A stretch of DNA of 64,000 nucleotides from Ruegeria denitrificans (lineage in GTDB: Bacteria > Pseudomonadota > Alphaproteobacteria > Rhodobacterales > Rhodobacteraceae), in the NCBI RefSeq assembly GCF_001458295.1, contig NZ_CYUD01000014.1, positions 62,001 to 126,000 on the forward strand, given 5' to 3'. The notes under the pieces are model-generated. The model saw nothing but the letters and a program-made list of their open reading frames with translations, did not search any database and had not been told where the DNA came from. Position numbers and translations under genes: made by a program. Within the stretch, counting starts at the first letter, position 1. Every line of letters starts with the position of its first letter. Below are positions 35,494 to 45,984 of the stretch, one piece after another.

Positions 35494-36552
35494 TCAGTCC
35501 AGAGGAGCGTGCAGCCGCGTACCCTTGGTAATGATCCCGCCGCGATTGCCAACATCAATGGTTCCGTAGCGCTGCTTGAATACCTCAGGTAATTCGCGGT
35601 CCCCCTCGGGCGATAGCCAGAGACGGAACAGATGACGCCGCTCGGCCGAGCTCGGCCAATCGGTGAACCCTGTCCGGTCGTGCAGTTGAGAATGATTGTA
35701 GACGAACTGCATGTCTCCGGGCTGCAGCCGCATGGTCAGGTACAGTTCCGGATCATTGGCCAACGCATCAAACCTGTCCAATGCTGCAACGTGGTCGGAA
35801 GTCAGGCGCATGGCATCAGGAAACCTTTGCGCGCTATCGATATACTGGCGCTGGTAGAACACGGTGAGCTTGCCGTCGTGCCAGCAAAATGGGGGGATCG
35901 TCATGAATGGCTGCATACCTTCCGGCACTTCGCCACGGCGGTCGGTCGCGATGGGGTCGAACAAACGCCGTAGCAGGTCAGGGCACTCGGCACGCATCCG
36001 GTTATAGATAGTTTCGGCACTGACCAACAGTGAATCCCCGCCCTCTTTGGCGTCACGCAAACATAGCAGCCCGACGATATCGGCGCTGTCCGTGTGAAAG
36101 GTCTGCCGCTCGTGGGTCTGGTAAATCCGCGTGTTCGGATCATTGGCATCCGCGCCAATGTCACGGACATGCCCCAGAATGTGGCCCTGAGCGTTCTGTG
36201 AACGGGCAGACCCCAGATGTGCCCCCGTCCCGCAAAAAATCGCCGCTGCCATCTCTTGCGTGTACGATTGCACCGGAAGGCCCCGGATTACCTCGAACCC
36301 GATCCCGTTGATCAATTTGTCGCGCAGATGTTGCAGATGGCGGTCAAATCGTTGCAACGGAAAATCAGCTTTTGAAATTTCTCCGATGTCGCGCCCCAAG
36401 CTCAGATAGTAACGGGCGGCTTGCTCAAGATCGGCGATGTCCTCAGGCGACAGATCGACAATCCATTCATACTGACGCGCGTTCATCCCTTGCCCGGTCC
36501 AAGCGGAAGGTCCTGTGAATTCACTGGGTATCTCGGATAATTCCGTCATCAT
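35494..36552 (-). CDS. TauD/TfdA-family Fe(II)/2-oxoglutarate dioxygenase
   Basis: A 352-residue oxygenase. The metal triad is readable: His153 and Asp155 in FHTDSAD, and His291 in QLHDRTGF; a downstream Arg in ERRHLFRLWL would hold 2-oxoglutarate. The family hydroxylates sulfonates, amino acids or other small molecules. No transporter or pathway gene lies next to it, so the substrate is open. It is separate from the protease gene by 71 bp in the same direction. Confidence 0.87.
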   Translation of the reverse strand: MMTELSEIPSEFTGPSAWTGQGMNARQYEWIVDLSPEDIADLEQAARYYLSLGRDIGEISKADFPLQRFDRHLQHLRDKLINGIGFEVIRGLPVQSYTQEMAAAIFCGTGAHLGSARSQNAQGHILGHVRDIGADANDPNTRIYQTHERQTFHTDSADIVGLLCLRDAKEGGDSLLVSAETIYNRMRAECPDLLRRLFDPIATDRRGEVPEGMQPFMTIPPFCWHDGKLTVFYQRQYIDSAQRFPDAMRLTSDHVAALDRFDALANDPELYLTMRLQPGDMQFVYNHSQLHDRTGFTDWPSSAERRHLFRLWLSPEGDRELPEVFKQRYGTIDVGNRGGIITKGTRLHAPLD

Positions 36553-36680
36553 AAGTCCTCCGCACTCATGTCACCGAGTGACGTGGGAAAGCCGGGTTTC
36601 ATTGCCGGAAATCACCGGAAATGATGTTCATGCGACGACATACCTGCAATGACCACCTACACACGCAGGCAGCACACGCA

Positions 36681-37571
36681 TCATTCGACCGGCGACCAAT
36701 CCTGGCCGGGATCGTAGGTCGTAATCTCCGCGGTTGTTTCCAGTGTCTCAGGGCCAAAATCCGCCTCGAAAACAATTCCGTTCTCGCCCACAAGGAAGGA
36801 ATGGATACCGGTTTCACCATAATCGGCAGGCACTGCCAGAAGGGCGTGCCCGGCGACAAACCTGTTAGCCACATAATAGGAATAGGCGCCACCCGGTGCA
36901 TTTGGGCCCTGCTCTTGCAGGATGGTATAGTAATACCCAAGGAAGGGCTCGGCGTCATAGTCCGTCTCGCCATCACTCCACCCAGACGCGGCAGCGCGGG
37001 CCAGTGCCGCACCGACAAAGCTGTCTTCCTCTGGCCAGAACAGCCCGTTTCGCTGTCCGGGATCGGCAATGATCGTCTGGGCAAACTCCATTACCCCATC
37101 GCCATTATGATCGACCAGCCTGAACGCCGCCTGCAGATCGACATAAGCCTCTAGCAACTCGATCACATCCAGTTCGTTCAAACCAATCTCGCGGGCCGAG
37201 AGTTCCTCGACCCCCGCTTCAAGGTCAAATTGCCAACCGTCTTCCCCGCGCGAAATGGGGATCGGGAAAGGCCAGCTGTCTTCGCCCAACAGGATGACAA
37301 CCCTGTCATCCTCTGGCTGAAAGCGGTAACCCTCGGCGTACATGCCCAGCACTTCCTGCCGCCTTTCCTGATCCTCGACTGGATCACCTGTCCCGATCAG
37401 GTCTTCGGCCTCGGGTCCAAAAATTTCCAGTAGCTTGTTCTGATCATCCGCCTTCAGGGCATCAACAAAGGCATCCAAGGCAACTTGCGGCGTGTCAAAC
37501 CGAGCCCCATCCGAAAGTGCCGCACTGGCAGTGGCGGCAAGAAATACAATGGAAAATACCGAATTACGCAT
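36681..37571 (-). CDS. DUF2950 family exported protein
   Basis: A 296-residue protein with a signal peptide (MRNSVFSIVFLAATASAALS). The body begins with FDTPQVALDAFVDALKADD, and the DUF2950 region includes GYYYTILQEQGPNAPGGAYSY (a run given for orientation). A dockerin- or EF-hand-like loop DHNGDGVMEF near residue 155 could bind calcium. The start at 37571 is 1 bp after the DUF3300 stop, so the two are tightly coupled. Such DUF3300-DUF2950 pairs recur in bacteria, and their role is unknown. Confidence 0.8.
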   Translation of the reverse strand: MRNSVFSIVFLAATASAALSDGARFDTPQVALDAFVDALKADDQNKLLEIFGPEAEDLIGTGDPVEDQERRQEVLGMYAEGYRFQPEDDRVVILLGEDSWPFPIPISRGEDGWQFDLEAGVEELSAREIGLNELDVIELLEAYVDLQAAFRLVDHNGDGVMEFAQTIIADPGQRNGLFWPEEDSFVGAALARAAASGWSDGETDYDAEPFLGYYYTILQEQGPNAPGGAYSYYVANRFVAGHALLAVPADYGETGIHSFLVGENGIVFEADFGPETLETTAEITTYDPGQDWSPVE

Positions 37572-37572
37572 C

Positions 37573-38913
37573 TTACCGTCTCCGCTTTCCCTTGGCGGCA
37601 TGGCCGCGACTGGACGCGCTGTGGGTTCTCTTCCCTGACGCCTTTTTCTTCATCGCCTGCCCCTTTGAGGCGCTTGGTTTGCGCTGAGCCGTCGCCGTTT
37701 TCTTGGCCTGAGGTTTCTTGGCAGCTTGGGGTTTTTGTTTGACGGGCTTTTTTGCTGCATCCGGTCTTTGCTTGGTACGATCGACTGCCTGCTGTTTGGC
37801 CGCAGCCTTATCCCGGTCGACATTGCCCCGGTTTACCTGTGGCAAGTCCTTTTTTCCATTGCCCCGGTTGGCAAGCGCCCCGCCAGCGACTGCGCCCGCT
37901 CCAGCGGCAACCGCTGCTGCCCGCTCGCGCGATGCGCCATCCCGGCTAATATCAGCAGCACCGGATTCGCGGCTCAGTTTCGCTCGTAACTCATCTGTGC
38001 GGCCTTCGGGGCGGTTCACCGGCAGATCACCACGGCCGCCTTCGGGCCTTTTGTGGTTCGAGATTTTATCCTGTGCTTGCTTTTTGCGCTCAGCGTCGGG
38101 TTTCCATCCGATATCCGTACGGTCGCCAAGATCAACATTGTCGATATTGACGTTGCGATCGACATCAATGTCGATATCAGGATTCCGCACGATGGGCTGT
38201 CCATTCCATCCACCGCAATTCCGACAACCCCAATAGTCGTACCAATCGTCATCGTCGTCAAAAATTTCGTCAATCAAGGCGACCGTGCCAAAGGTCAGCA
38301 ACGCCGCGCCCACGACGTCTCCGGTAGATGGTCCGGTATAGACTGTCTCGGGATTGTATTGCGGCACATACACGGTTTCGGTGTTTGTTGGTGTGATGAC
38401 GACTGTTTCATCTTCGGCAACTTCAACAGTTTGTTCAGGACCCGAGACCAAAGCACCAGTGTCAATCGCTTGGTCCCTCATAACCTGCACAGCATCCATC
38501 ACATCATCTGACTGCGCCAGCATCGCCGTACCCATAGTCTCGGTCCAGTCGATATGGGTGGCCATCTGGCCAACGACTTCGGGAAAAGCCGTTGCAAGAA
38601 CACTGACCGAAGGATCCCATCCCATTGCTTCGATTTCCGGTTCTAACTCAACAGGATCTCGTTCAGCATTGTCCAGCAAGAAACGCTCGGCCTTCACAAT
38701 CTCCAGCGGCTGAGTGGCCGCAACGAATATCTGGATAAGCAACGTGTCCGGATAAAGAGCTACCGGAGCAACCAACGTTTGCAGTTCCGCATCTGTCAAC
38801 AGCTCGGATTGGTCGGTTGACGCTTCTTCGACCGCGGAATCATCAGACGTTTCTTGCGCGTAAAGCGCAGTTGATGCGCCAATACCGAGCGCAAAAATCA
38901 GATACTTAAACAT
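37573..38913 (-). CDS. DUF3300 family exported protein with a basic tail
   Basis: A 446-residue protein with a signal peptide (cleavage near LYAQ|ETS). The DUF3300 domain occupies about 45-200 (VALYPDTLLIQIFVAAT and PQYNPETVYTG). An acidic run (DDDDDWYDY) is followed by a CxxC pair, Cys230 and Cys233 (GCRNCGG). The remaining 200 residues are repetitive, rich in Asp-Arg-Asn and then in Lys, Arg, Gln and Ala, ending KGKRRR. This tail could bind nucleic acid, polysaccharide or cell wall anions. The partner is the DUF2950 gene directly downstream. Confidence 0.82.
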   Translation of the reverse strand: MFKYLIFALGIGASTALYAQETSDDSAVEEASTDQSELLTDAELQTLVAPVALYPDTLLIQIFVAATQPLEIVKAERFLLDNAERDPVELEPEIEAMGWDPSVSVLATAFPEVVGQMATHIDWTETMGTAMLAQSDDVMDAVQVMRDQAIDTGALVSGPEQTVEVAEDETVVITPTNTETVYVPQYNPETVYTGPSTGDVVGAALLTFGTVALIDEIFDDDDDWYDYWGCRNCGGWNGQPIVRNPDIDIDVDRNVNIDNVDLGDRTDIGWKPDAERKKQAQDKISNHKRPEGGRGDLPVNRPEGRTDELRAKLSRESGAADISRDGASRERAAAVAAGAGAVAGGALANRGNGKKDLPQVNRGNVDRDKAAAKQQAVDRTKQRPDAAKKPVKQKPQAAKKPQAKKTATAQRKPSASKGQAMKKKASGKRTHSASSRGHAAKGKRRR

Positions 38914-39000
38914 ATTGCGATCCTTCAATTTCTCAAAGGATCACTCAAGTTTGCGATTCTGGCAACAGGTGGGCATTTGGCCGCTTTCACCTGAGAACCA

Positions 39001-39036
39001 AAAAACCCCCGCGTCCAGAGACACGGGGGTTAAAAA
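39001..39036 (-). terminator. intrinsic terminator of the alpha block (after rplQ)
   Basis: AACCCCCG and CGGGGGTT pair across a 12-nt loop; on the minus strand six Ts follow. It lies about 25 bp after the rplQ stop and ends the rplO-to-rplQ unit. Confidence 0.9.
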
Positions 39037-39057
39037 TCAGAAAGCCGGACTTTCTTC

Positions 39058-39477
39058 TTATTCGTCTGCTGCCTCTTCGGTGGCAACGCGGGCTTTGTCA
39101 GCCGCGCCTTTGGCGTCGACGTCACGATCAACGAATTCGATGATCGCCATCGGGGCCATGTCGCCATAGCGGAAGCCAGCTTTCAGGATACGGACATAAC
39201 CGCCCTGACGCTCGGCATAGCGGGGCCCCAGAACTTCAAACAGCTTTGCGACGTCTTTGTCTTCTTTCAGCTGTGATGCGGCCTGACGGCGGGCGTGCAG
39301 GTCGCCGCGCTTGCCCAGAGTGACCAGCTTTTCGATGATCGGGCGCAGTTCTTTTGCCTTGGGCAGAGTTGTTTTGATTTGCTCATGCTCAATGAGCGAG
39401 CCAGCCATGTTCGCAAACAGCGCCTTGCGGTGCTCATGAGTACGGTTCAGGCGGCGGTAACCACGTGCGTGACGCAT
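39058..39477 (-). CDS. rplQ: 50S ribosomal protein L17
   Basis: The 139-residue L17, starting [18 protein letters not shown]. Residues 1-115 are the conserved core; the C-terminal tail ([17 protein letters not shown]) is acidic and variable, as in alphaproteobacteria. It is the last gene of the ribosomal cluster, 118 bp after rpoA, and is followed by a strong terminator. Confidence 0.97.
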   Translation of the reverse strand: MRHARGYRRLNRTHEHRKALFANMAGSLIEHEQIKTTLPKAKELRPIIEKLVTLGKRGDLHARRQAASQLKEDKDVAKLFEVLGPRYAERQGGYVRILKAGFRYGDMAPMAIIEFVDRDVDAKGAADKARVATEEAADE

Positions 39478-39595
39478 GTTTCAATTCCTTATTTCGCGTT
39501 TTGCTTTGTCTGGCCGGCGATGCGTGTCACCGGCTCTCCTTGGGGCGGAAGTGCCCTTGTTGTCCCCGGCAGCCCGGGCATTGGGGAAGACGCGT

Positions 39596-40612
39596 TTAGA
39601 ACGCGTCTTCGAATTTCTTCGCCAGATCTTCGATATTGTCGGGCGGCCAATCCTCGACATCCATGCCGAGGTGCAGACCCATGCCGGACAGCACTTCTTT
39701 GATCTCGTTCAGCGACTTGCGGCCGAAGTTCGGAGTGCGCAGCATCTCGGCTTCGGTCTTTTGGATCAGGTCGCCGATGTAAACGATGTTGTCGTTCTTC
39801 AGGCAGTTTGCCGAACGGACCGACAGTTCCAGCTCGTCCACTTTCTTCAGCAGCAGCGGGTTGAACTCCAGACCATCGTCCTCGTCCTGGCGGCCAGCCG
39901 ATTCCGGCTCGTCGAAGTTGACGAAGATCGACAGCTGGTCCTGCAGGATACGAGCGGCAAAGGCCAGCGCGTCTTCCGGTGTGATCGAACCATCGGTTTC
40001 GATCTTCAGGGTCAGCTTGTCATAGTCCAGAACCTGACCTTCGCGGGTCGGCTGAACGTCATAGGCAACCTTTTTGACCGGCGAATAGATCGCATCGATC
40101 GGGATCAGGCCGATAGGTGCGTCTTCCGGCTTGTTCTTCTCAGCAGAGACGTAACCCTTGCCAGTGTTGACGGTCAGTTCCATGAACAGGTCGGCGCCAT
40201 CGTCCAGGTGACAGATGACGTGGTCGCGGTTCAGAACCTCGATACCGGCGCTTTCGCTGATGTCGCCAGCGGTGACAACTGCGGGACCTTTGGCATTGAT
40301 CGACAGGCGCTTGGGCCCTTCGACTTCCATGCGCAGGGCAACCTGCTTGAGGTTCAGGATGATATCGGTGACGTCTTCACGCACGCCCGCGACCGAGGAG
40401 AACTCGTGCAGGACGTTGTCGATCTGGACGCTGGTGATGGCCGCGCCTTGCAGCGAGCTCATCAGGACGCGGCGCAGGGCGTTGCCCAGGGTCAGACCAA
40501 AGCCACGCTCCAGCGGTTCGGCAACTAGGGTTGCCTGACGTGCAGGATCGTTGCCCGGCTTGCCTTCCAGCTGGGTCGGCTTGATCAATTCAGCCCAATT
40601 CTTATGGATCAT
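39596..40612 (-). CDS. rpoA: RNA polymerase subunit alpha
   Basis: The 338-residue alpha subunit. An N-terminal assembly domain (about 20-235) includes [13 protein letters not shown], and the C-terminal domain (about 255-330) contains the residues that contact UP elements and activators ([15 protein letters not shown] and [15 protein letters not shown]). The start at 40612 (MIHKNWAEL) is used; an in-frame ATG 39 bp upstream lacks support. It is in the alpha block between rpsK and rplQ. Confidence 0.98.
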   Translation of the reverse strand: MIHKNWAELIKPTQLEGKPGNDPARQATLVAEPLERGFGLTLGNALRRVLMSSLQGAAITSVQIDNVLHEFSSVAGVREDVTDIILNLKQVALRMEVEGPKRLSINAKGPAVVTAGDISESAGIEVLNRDHVICHLDDGADLFMELTVNTGKGYVSAEKNKPEDAPIGLIPIDAIYSPVKKVAYDVQPTREGQVLDYDKLTLKIETDGSITPEDALAFAARILQDQLSIFVNFDEPESAGRQDEDDGLEFNPLLLKKVDELELSVRSANCLKNDNIVYIGDLIQKTEAEMLRTPNFGRKSLNEIKEVLSGMGLHLGMDVEDWPPDNIEDLAKKFEDAF

Positions 40613-40727
40613 GTAATCCCTCCATTCCTGTCCGCGCCCCATGACCAACAAGGTGCAGACGCCCGAGGTTCAAAATGACGTGCTGGGGCCGTGCAAAAAC
40701 ACTGGCCCCAGCTCAATTCAAAATCGC

Positions 40728-41117
40728 TTAGACGCGACGACGCTTCGGCGGACGGCAGCCGTTGTGAGCGATCGGTGTCACGTCACGGATCGACGTGATG
40801 TTGAAGCCCACTGCAGCCAGCGCACGCAGAGCCGATTCACGACCCGAACCGGGGCCCTGAACTTCGACTTCCAGCGTTTTAACGCCGTGATCCTGCGCCT
40901 TTTTGCCTGCGTCTTCTGCAGCCATCTGTGCGGCGTAGGGGGTCGATTTCCGCGATCCTTTGAAGCCCATAGTACCGGCAGACGACCACGCGATGGCGTT
41001 GCCCTGCACGTCCGAGATCAGGATCTTGGTGTTGTTGAAGGTCGAGTTCACATGGGCGACGCCCGATGCGATGTTCTTGCGCTCTTTGCGCTTAACGCGA
41101 GTCTTGTCACGTGCCAT
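40728..41117 (-). CDS. rpsK: 30S ribosomal protein S11
   Basis: A 129-residue platform protein of the small subunit. Conserved [12 protein letters not shown] and [10 protein letters not shown] at the end are present. It begins 15 bp after the rpsM stop, in the usual order. Confidence 0.98.
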   Translation of the reverse strand: MARDKTRVKRKERKNIASGVAHVNSTFNNTKILISDVQGNAIAWSSAGTMGFKGSRKSTPYAAQMAAEDAGKKAQDHGVKTLEVEVQGPGSGRESALRALAAVGFNITSIRDVTPIAHNGCRPPKRRRV

Positions 41118-41132
41118 CAGTCAGACCCTCCC

Positions 41133-41501
41133 TTATTTCTTCTTACCAGCAATGGCCTTTGCGGGGCCTTTGCGAGTACGAGCGTTGGTGTGGGTACGCT
41201 GACCGCGAACCGGCAGGTTGCGGCGGTGACGCAGACCGCGATAGCAGCCCAGGTCCATCAGGCGCTTGACATTCATCTGAACTTCACGGCGCAGGTCACC
41301 TTCAACGGTGAAGTTTGCGTCGATGTGCTCGCGGATGGCCAGAACTTCGGCGTCGGACAGTTCGTTGACGCGACGGGTCGCATCAATGCCCACGGCTTCG
41401 CAGATCGCTTTGGCCGAGGTGTTACCGATACCGGTGATATATGTGAGGGCGATTGGTACCCGCTTTGCAGTCGGGATGTTTACGCCGGCAATACGTGCCA
41501 C
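41133..41501 (-). CDS. rpsM: 30S ribosomal protein S13
   Basis: A 122-residue head protein of the small subunit. [10 protein letters not shown] at the start and [20 protein letters not shown] near the end are characteristic. The 201-bp gap to adk (41502-41702) could hold an extra promoter; it contains TGGGG-N8-CCCCA close to the adk stop but no clear terminator. Confidence 0.98.
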   Translation of the reverse strand: MARIAGVNIPTAKRVPIALTYITGIGNTSAKAICEAVGIDATRRVNELSDAEVLAIREHIDANFTVEGDLRREVQMNVKRLMDLGCYRGLRHRRNLPVRGQRTHTNARTRKGPAKAIAGKKK

Positions 41502-41702
41502 GTGTCACTTTCCTTTTCGTTGCGGTTCCGTAACTCCAGAACCTTTTTTCACAACGCTTTACCGTGGCAGTGAGGCCAGAGGGTTCAGCATTATTCGAGG
41601 TGGTCGGGGCAATTGGGACGAATCCCGCCTGCGGTCTTGATTCCCTTTAGGGATGGGGGTCGATATGGGCTTTTGGTGGGGCCGTCAAGCCCCAACCTGA
41701 AG

Positions 41703-42347
41703 TCAGCCCAGAATCGCCTCGATCGAGGCGGTGACTTCCTTGATGTCAGCCAGTCCATTGACCGGGCGCAGATCGCCCTTGGCATAGTAGTAACCGATCA
41801 GCGGCGAGGTCTTCTTGTAGTATTCCATCAGTCGCGTACGCAGGCTGTCTTCGTTGTCATCTGCACGACGCTGGAAGTCATTTTCCTTACCGCAATTGGT
41901 GCACTTGCCGTCTGCCGGAATCGGTTTGGTGATGTCGTTATAAACCTCACCACATCCAGCGCAGGTCGACCGAGCGGTGATCCGACCGACCAACGCGTCA
42001 TCGTCGACGCGCATCTCGATCACGGTGTGCAGCGACTGACCCAGCTTGGTCAGCAGCGCCGCCAACGCATCGGCTTGCGCCAGAGTCCGCGGGAAGCCGT
42101 CGAAGATAAAACCAGCGCCCGTTTCGGTAGTCAGCTTCTCTTCGATCAGGCCGATCACGATCTCATCGGTGACCAGCTTGCCCGCATCCATGATCGCTGC
42201 AACCTTCTGGCCCATTTCGGTGCCCGAAGTCTTAGCCTCGCGTAGCATGTCGCCAGTGCTCAGCTGAACCATGCCGCGTGTTTCGACCAGGTGGCGCGCT
42301 TGCGTCCCTTTACCGGCCCCCGGGGGCCCAAGAAGAATAATGTTCAT
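41703..42347 (-). CDS. adk: adenylate kinase
   Basis: A 214-residue enzyme that interconverts AMP and ATP with two [13 protein letters not shown] is the P-loop. The LID domain carries four cysteines (CAGC and CTNC), which suggests a structural zinc, unlike the E. coli enzyme. It overlaps secY by 4 bp, as in the usual secY-adk order. Confidence 0.97.
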   Translation of the reverse strand: MNIILLGPPGAGKGTQARHLVETRGMVQLSTGDMLREAKTSGTEMGQKVAAIMDAGKLVTDEIVIGLIEEKLTTETGAGFIFDGFPRTLAQADALAALLTKLGQSLHTVIEMRVDDDALVGRITARSTCAGCGEVYNDITKPIPADGKCTNCGKENDFQRRADDNEDSLRTRLMEYYKKTSPLIGYYYAKGDLRPVNGLADIKEVTASIEAILG

Positions 42348-43708
42348 CGACGAGAGGGTCCCTTCCTGCCGCGTTTCTTACCCTTGCCGCGCAGCTGGGA
42401 CTTTTCGATCAGCCCTTCGTATTGATGCGCCAGCAGGTGGCTCTGAACCTGTTGGATCGTGTCCATGGTCACAGAGACAATAATCAGAACCGAGGTGCCT
42501 CCGAAATAGAACGGGATGGCAAACTGGCCCCGTAGGATTTCAGGCAACAGACAGACAGCCGCCAGATAGGCCGAACCCAGAACCAGCACGCGGTTGACCA
42601 CATATTCCAGATACTCGGCGGTTTTCTTGCCCGGACGGATACCCGGCACAAAACCGTTCTGCTTTTTCAGGTTGTCCGCCACATCATCCGGTTTGAACGA
42701 CACGTTGAACGTATAGAAATAGGCAAAGAACACGATCATCGAAGCGAAGAACAGCAGGTACAACGGCTGTCCGGGGCCAAAGTTGGCCAGCAGCCACGAC
42801 ATCACCGGCCCGTTGGTTGCACCCGACGAGAAGGTCGAGATCGTCACCGGCAGCAGCAGCAGTGAGCTGGCAAAGATCGCCGGAATAACGCCCGCCGGGT
42901 TCACTTTGACTGGCAAGTGGCTGGAACCACCTTCATAGATCTTCATACCGGCCTGACGGCGCGGGTATTGAATGTGGATCTTGCGCAGAGCCCTCTCCAT
43001 GAACACCACAAAGGTAATCACGGCGATAACCATGACGATCACACCAACGATCACGGCGGGGCTGATCGCACCGCTGCGTCCGCTGGCAAAGAACTGCGCC
43101 AATGCAGCCGGAACCTCGGCGATGATGCCGACGAAGATGATCAAAGAGATACCGTTGCCGATGCCACGCGCGGTGATCTGCTCACCCAGCCACATCAGGA
43201 ACATGGTGCCGCCAACCAGCGTGATCATAGTAGACATACGGAAGAACATGCCCGGATCGGTCGCCAGATCGCCCGATTCCAGCGATACGGCCAGACCATA
43301 GGCCTGAACCGTGGCCAGTGCCACGGTGCCGAAACGGGTATATTGGTTGATTTTCTTGCGGCCCTGCTCGCCCTCTTTCTTGAGTTGTTCGAGCGCGGGA
43401 ACCATAGAAGTTAGCAGCTGCACGATGATCGAGGCTGAAATGTAAGGCATAATGCCGAGGGCAAAAATACCCATCCGCCCCAGCGCCCCGCCGGTAAACA
43501 TCGAAACCATGCCGCCGATGCCCTGCCCCGCTTGCTCCATGAACTCGCGCAGGGCTTGCCCGTCGATCCCCGGCACCGGAATAAAGGTGCCCAGACGATA
43601 GACGATCAGCAAACCCAGCGTGAACAGGATGCGGTTGCGCAGATCGGTGGCTTTACCAAGGGCAGACCAGCTTGTGTTGGCTGCCATTTGTTCTGCTGCT
43701 GATACCAT
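42344..43708 (-). CDS. secY: preprotein translocase subunit SecY
   Basis: A 454-residue protein with ten membrane helices, the core of the Sec channel. N-terminal part and plug region ([14 protein letters not shown]) and the C-terminal cytosolic loop are family-typical. It follows rplO by about 109 bp in the conserved order, and its end overlaps adk. Confidence 0.97.
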   Translation of the reverse strand: MVSAAEQMAANTSWSALGKATDLRNRILFTLGLLIVYRLGTFIPVPGIDGQALREFMEQAGQGIGGMVSMFTGGALGRMGIFALGIMPYISASIIVQLLTSMVPALEQLKKEGEQGRKKINQYTRFGTVALATVQAYGLAVSLESGDLATDPGMFFRMSTMITLVGGTMFLMWLGEQITARGIGNGISLIIFVGIIAEVPAALAQFFASGRSGAISPAVIVGVIVMVIAVITFVVFMERALRKIHIQYPRRQAGMKIYEGGSSHLPVKVNPAGVIPAIFASSLLLLPVTISTFSSGATNGPVMSWLLANFGPGQPLYLLFFASMIVFFAYFYTFNVSFKPDDVADNLKKQNGFVPGIRPGKKTAEYLEYVVNRVLVLGSAYLAAVCLLPEILRGQFAIPFYFGGTSVLIIVSVTMDTIQQVQSHLLAHQYEGLIEKSQLRGKGKKRGRKGPSRR

Positions 43709-43817
43709 AAATCGGTCTCTCTTATGAAAACACCGCCCGGAACCGTTTTCCGGCTCGGGCGGCGTCTGGGAAAACTCTGAGGACTATGTAAGCGGGTCTT
43801 GGCCCGCTCACAAGCGC

Positions 43818-44291
43818 TTACTCTGCCGCAGCAGCTTTTGTGACCGTCAGTGAACCGCCCGCTTTCTCAACCGCTTCAACAGCAGCTTTCGAAGCACCGG
43901 TAACTTCCAGGTTCAGTTTCGCGCTGATTTCGCCTTTGGCCAGAACGCGGATACCGTCCAGCTTGCGACGGACCAGACCGGATGCAACCAGAGCATCCTC
44001 GGTGATCGCAGCTTTGGCGTCCAGCTTGCCAGCGTCGACGAATTTCTGGATCAGACCCAGGTTGATAACGGCGAATGCCTTGCGGTTCGGCTTGTTGAAG
44101 CCACGCTTGGGCAGGCGTTGATACAGCGGCATCTGGCCACCTTCGTAGCCATTGATGGCCACACCCGAACGGGATTTTTGACCTTTGATACCACGGCCAC
44201 CCATTTTACCTTTGCCGGAACCGGGACCGCGACCAACGCGGGTCCGTTTCGGTGTGGCGCCTGGGTTATCGCGCAATTCGTGCAGTTTCAT
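43818..44291 (-). CDS. rplO: 50S ribosomal protein L15
   Basis: A 157-residue protein, starting [21 protein letters not shown] with a glycine- and arginine-rich region ([20 protein letters not shown]). It is the first gene of the block rplO-secY-adk-rpsM-rpsK-rpoA-rplQ. Upstream the normal neighbour rpmD is 2.4 kb away, separated by cargo, so its promoter must lie in 44292-44435 or in the preceding glycosyltransferase gene. Confidence 0.97.
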   Translation of the reverse strand: MKLHELRDNPGATPKRTRVGRGPGSGKGKMGGRGIKGQKSRSGVAINGYEGGQMPLYQRLPKRGFNKPNRKAFAVINLGLIQKFVDAGKLDAKAAITEDALVASGLVRRKLDGIRVLAKGEISAKLNLEVTGASKAAVEAVEKAGGSLTVTKAAAAE

Positions 44292-44435
44292 ATCGCTTCT
44301 CCTAAGCCGGATGTGACCCCCGAAGCGTTATGGGTCAAACACGGCATTTTTTGGTTTTGATTCTCGTGGATCGACGTCCACTGGAGGCGTATAGGCCCGT
44401 TGACCCCGCTTGGCAAGCCCGCGGGCGGACCCATG

Positions 44436-45296
44436 TCAATCCTCGGCCCCGTCCGCTTTTTCTGCAGCCCCGTCATGCGGTCGAATGGGTGCCGCGAGTG
44501 GGTCGATCCCATGCTTTTCTACCAACTTGCCAATCAGGCTGTTCGGATCGGGCCGTCCACCATATTTTGACCGCATAATCGAGCGCATCCGTCGACCATA
44601 TAGATGGATCGAAACCGTATCTTCTTTCATGTAGTGGTCGATTTTGACCCCTGGTCGGGCCAAGGCACGCCGACGGGTGAAGTTCAGCGGATAAAACACA
44701 TGCTCTGGCAGCGCGTATTTGATCTCACCCGTCTTGTTCAATGCCCAAGTGAACGCTTTTGGCCCCCACACACCCCAGAAAGCCTCGGGCACGTTAACGG
44801 CCGAGCCGTTTTGCTGCGCCTCTTCCAGCGGCTTTCGGTGCCGCGGGGGCAGCCACGGCGGGACCATATAGGGGTCATTGGTCACCTCAATCAACTTACC
44901 CAGCGTCTCACTGTCTTGCGGCAGACCGAGGACACCAATGGCCACTTCCCCCTGGAGACGCCCGTAATAATGTCCGTTCGGCGTGGTGAAAGGTTTCAGG
45001 CAATAGGCATCGGTGTCGGCCCAGATCAAATCAGGCTCTTGCGCCAGCATCCGGTACCGAAATTTGTCCGAATGCGGCGCCGGGCTTCCGGTTCTGCCAT
45101 GGGTTACGAACTCGGAATCGCTCAGAACCTCGCGCGCGTCCCGGTGCTCGACCCCATCCGGAATATTCGTGACGTTGTCGTAAGTATAAAGGCGCACGCT
45201 TTGACCTGCATCCAGATAGGATTTGATGCAAAGTTGCTCCAGAAAGCTTAACGGTCCTTCGACCCACAGCATTCCAACCTGATATTCGCGCGCCAT
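44436..45296 (-). CDS. DXD-type glycosyltransferase-like protein in ribosomal cluster
   Basis: A 286-residue cytosolic or membrane-associated protein. Asp94-Thr-Asp96 in LIWADTDAYCLKPF fits the DXD motif of sugar-transfer enzymes, and the overall layout (GMLWVEGPLSFLEQL, then SDKFRYRMLA) matches the Gly_transf_sug branch related to capsular or LPS sugar addition. It lies between rpmD and rplO in the same direction as the ribosomal genes, 144 bp ahead of rplO. The ribosome-binding site is weak. The acceptor and donor are unknown. Confidence 0.75.
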   Translation of the reverse strand: MAREYQVGMLWVEGPLSFLEQLCIKSYLDAGQSVRLYTYDNVTNIPDGVEHRDAREVLSDSEFVTHGRTGSPAPHSDKFRYRMLAQEPDLIWADTDAYCLKPFTTPNGHYYGRLQGEVAIGVLGLPQDSETLGKLIEVTNDPYMVPPWLPPRHRKPLEEAQQNGSAVNVPEAFWGVWGPKAFTWALNKTGEIKYALPEHVFYPLNFTRRRALARPGVKIDHYMKEDTVSIHLYGRRMRSIMRSKYGGRPDPNSLIGKLVEKHGIDPLAAPIRPHDGAAEKADGAED

Positions 45297-45429
45297 TCGT
45301 GATCATTCCGTCAAATAGAACCGACAAAAAACTAGTCGCCTAATTGGCGTTTGCCCCATCCCGGGCATCCTCGCAATCCCGCACTGCAAAAAACTCCGGG
45401 GTTGTGTCGCTGTGGACTCTCAAACGACA

Positions 45430-45451
45430 AGAGGCGCCAAACGGCGCCTCT
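45430..45451 (-). terminator. hairpin after the DUF1127 gene
   Basis: AGAGGCGCC and GGCGCCTCT form a perfect 9-bp stem around AAAC. The T-run on the minus strand is weak (TTGTCGTTT). It lies 25 bp beyond the DUF1127 stop and is likely its 3' end. Confidence 0.65.
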
Positions 45452-45475
45452 GGACAAGCGGTTCAAACCGTAGGT

Positions 45476-45691
45476 TTACGAGCAGTAAACGTGATCATGC
45501 GCGATGTCTTTGATATCGCAGCGACGCACGCCGATGTCATTCAGTTCGCGGTCGGTTAGGCTCTGCAGTTCCGAATAGGTGCGGTTGTACTCGGAGCGCA
45601 AGGTAAAGGCTTGTTTCATGTCTGCGATGAACTGCCCAAAGCGTGCGATCGGGTTGAAGCCACCGTGAGTGGATGTTGCTGTATAGGCCAT
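45476..45691 (-). CDS. DUF1127 domain-containing small protein
   Basis: Seventy-one residues with the DUF1127 core (YSELQSLTDRELNDIGVRRCDI) in the C-terminal half. DUF1127 proteins are small, arginine-rich in many cases, and linked to RNA turnover and phosphate or carbon metabolism in alphaproteobacteria. AGGAAAGGAATT upstream is a good ribosome-binding site. It is divergent from the AhpD-like gene, with an inverted repeat between. Confidence 0.85.
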   Translation of the reverse strand: MAYTATSTHGGFNPIARFGQFIADMKQAFTLRSEYNRTYSELQSLTDRELNDIGVRRCDIKDIAHDHVYCS

Positions 45692-45810
45692 ATCTGAATT
45701 CCTTTCCTGATCGGGGCGAATTCCCCGACGATTTCTGTTCTGGTCCTTTTGAAGACAGGGGTCAGATAGGCGCGCTGGATAACACTAACAACGGAAGTTT
45801 CGGTCTAGCC

Positions 45811-45831
45811 GTTATGCATTAAGGGCATAAC
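45811..45831. promoter_or_regulatory. inverted repeat in the DUF1127 / AhpD-like divergent region
   Basis: GTTATGC and GCATAAC are perfect inverted halves separated by 7 bp (ATTAAGG). A LysR-type T-N11-A spacing is contained in it. It lies 120 bp from the DUF1127 start and 154 bp from the AhpD-like start and could bind a regulator of either gene. Untested. Confidence 0.45.
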
Positions 45832-45984
45832 AGAATAAATCTGGTGCTTTTCCAGAGCGGATAGGTTTTGGTTCGCGCAATGCGAGCCGTCGTTTTCCCA
45901 AAAGGGCAAGTCTGCTAAAATAGAAGTATTTCATGAAGACTGACATTGGTTGTCCCGATGTCGCACTCGAATGACGAGGTGAAA

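Noticed and set aside
39476-40528. 350-codon plus-strand open frame
   Set aside because: Antisense of rpoA.
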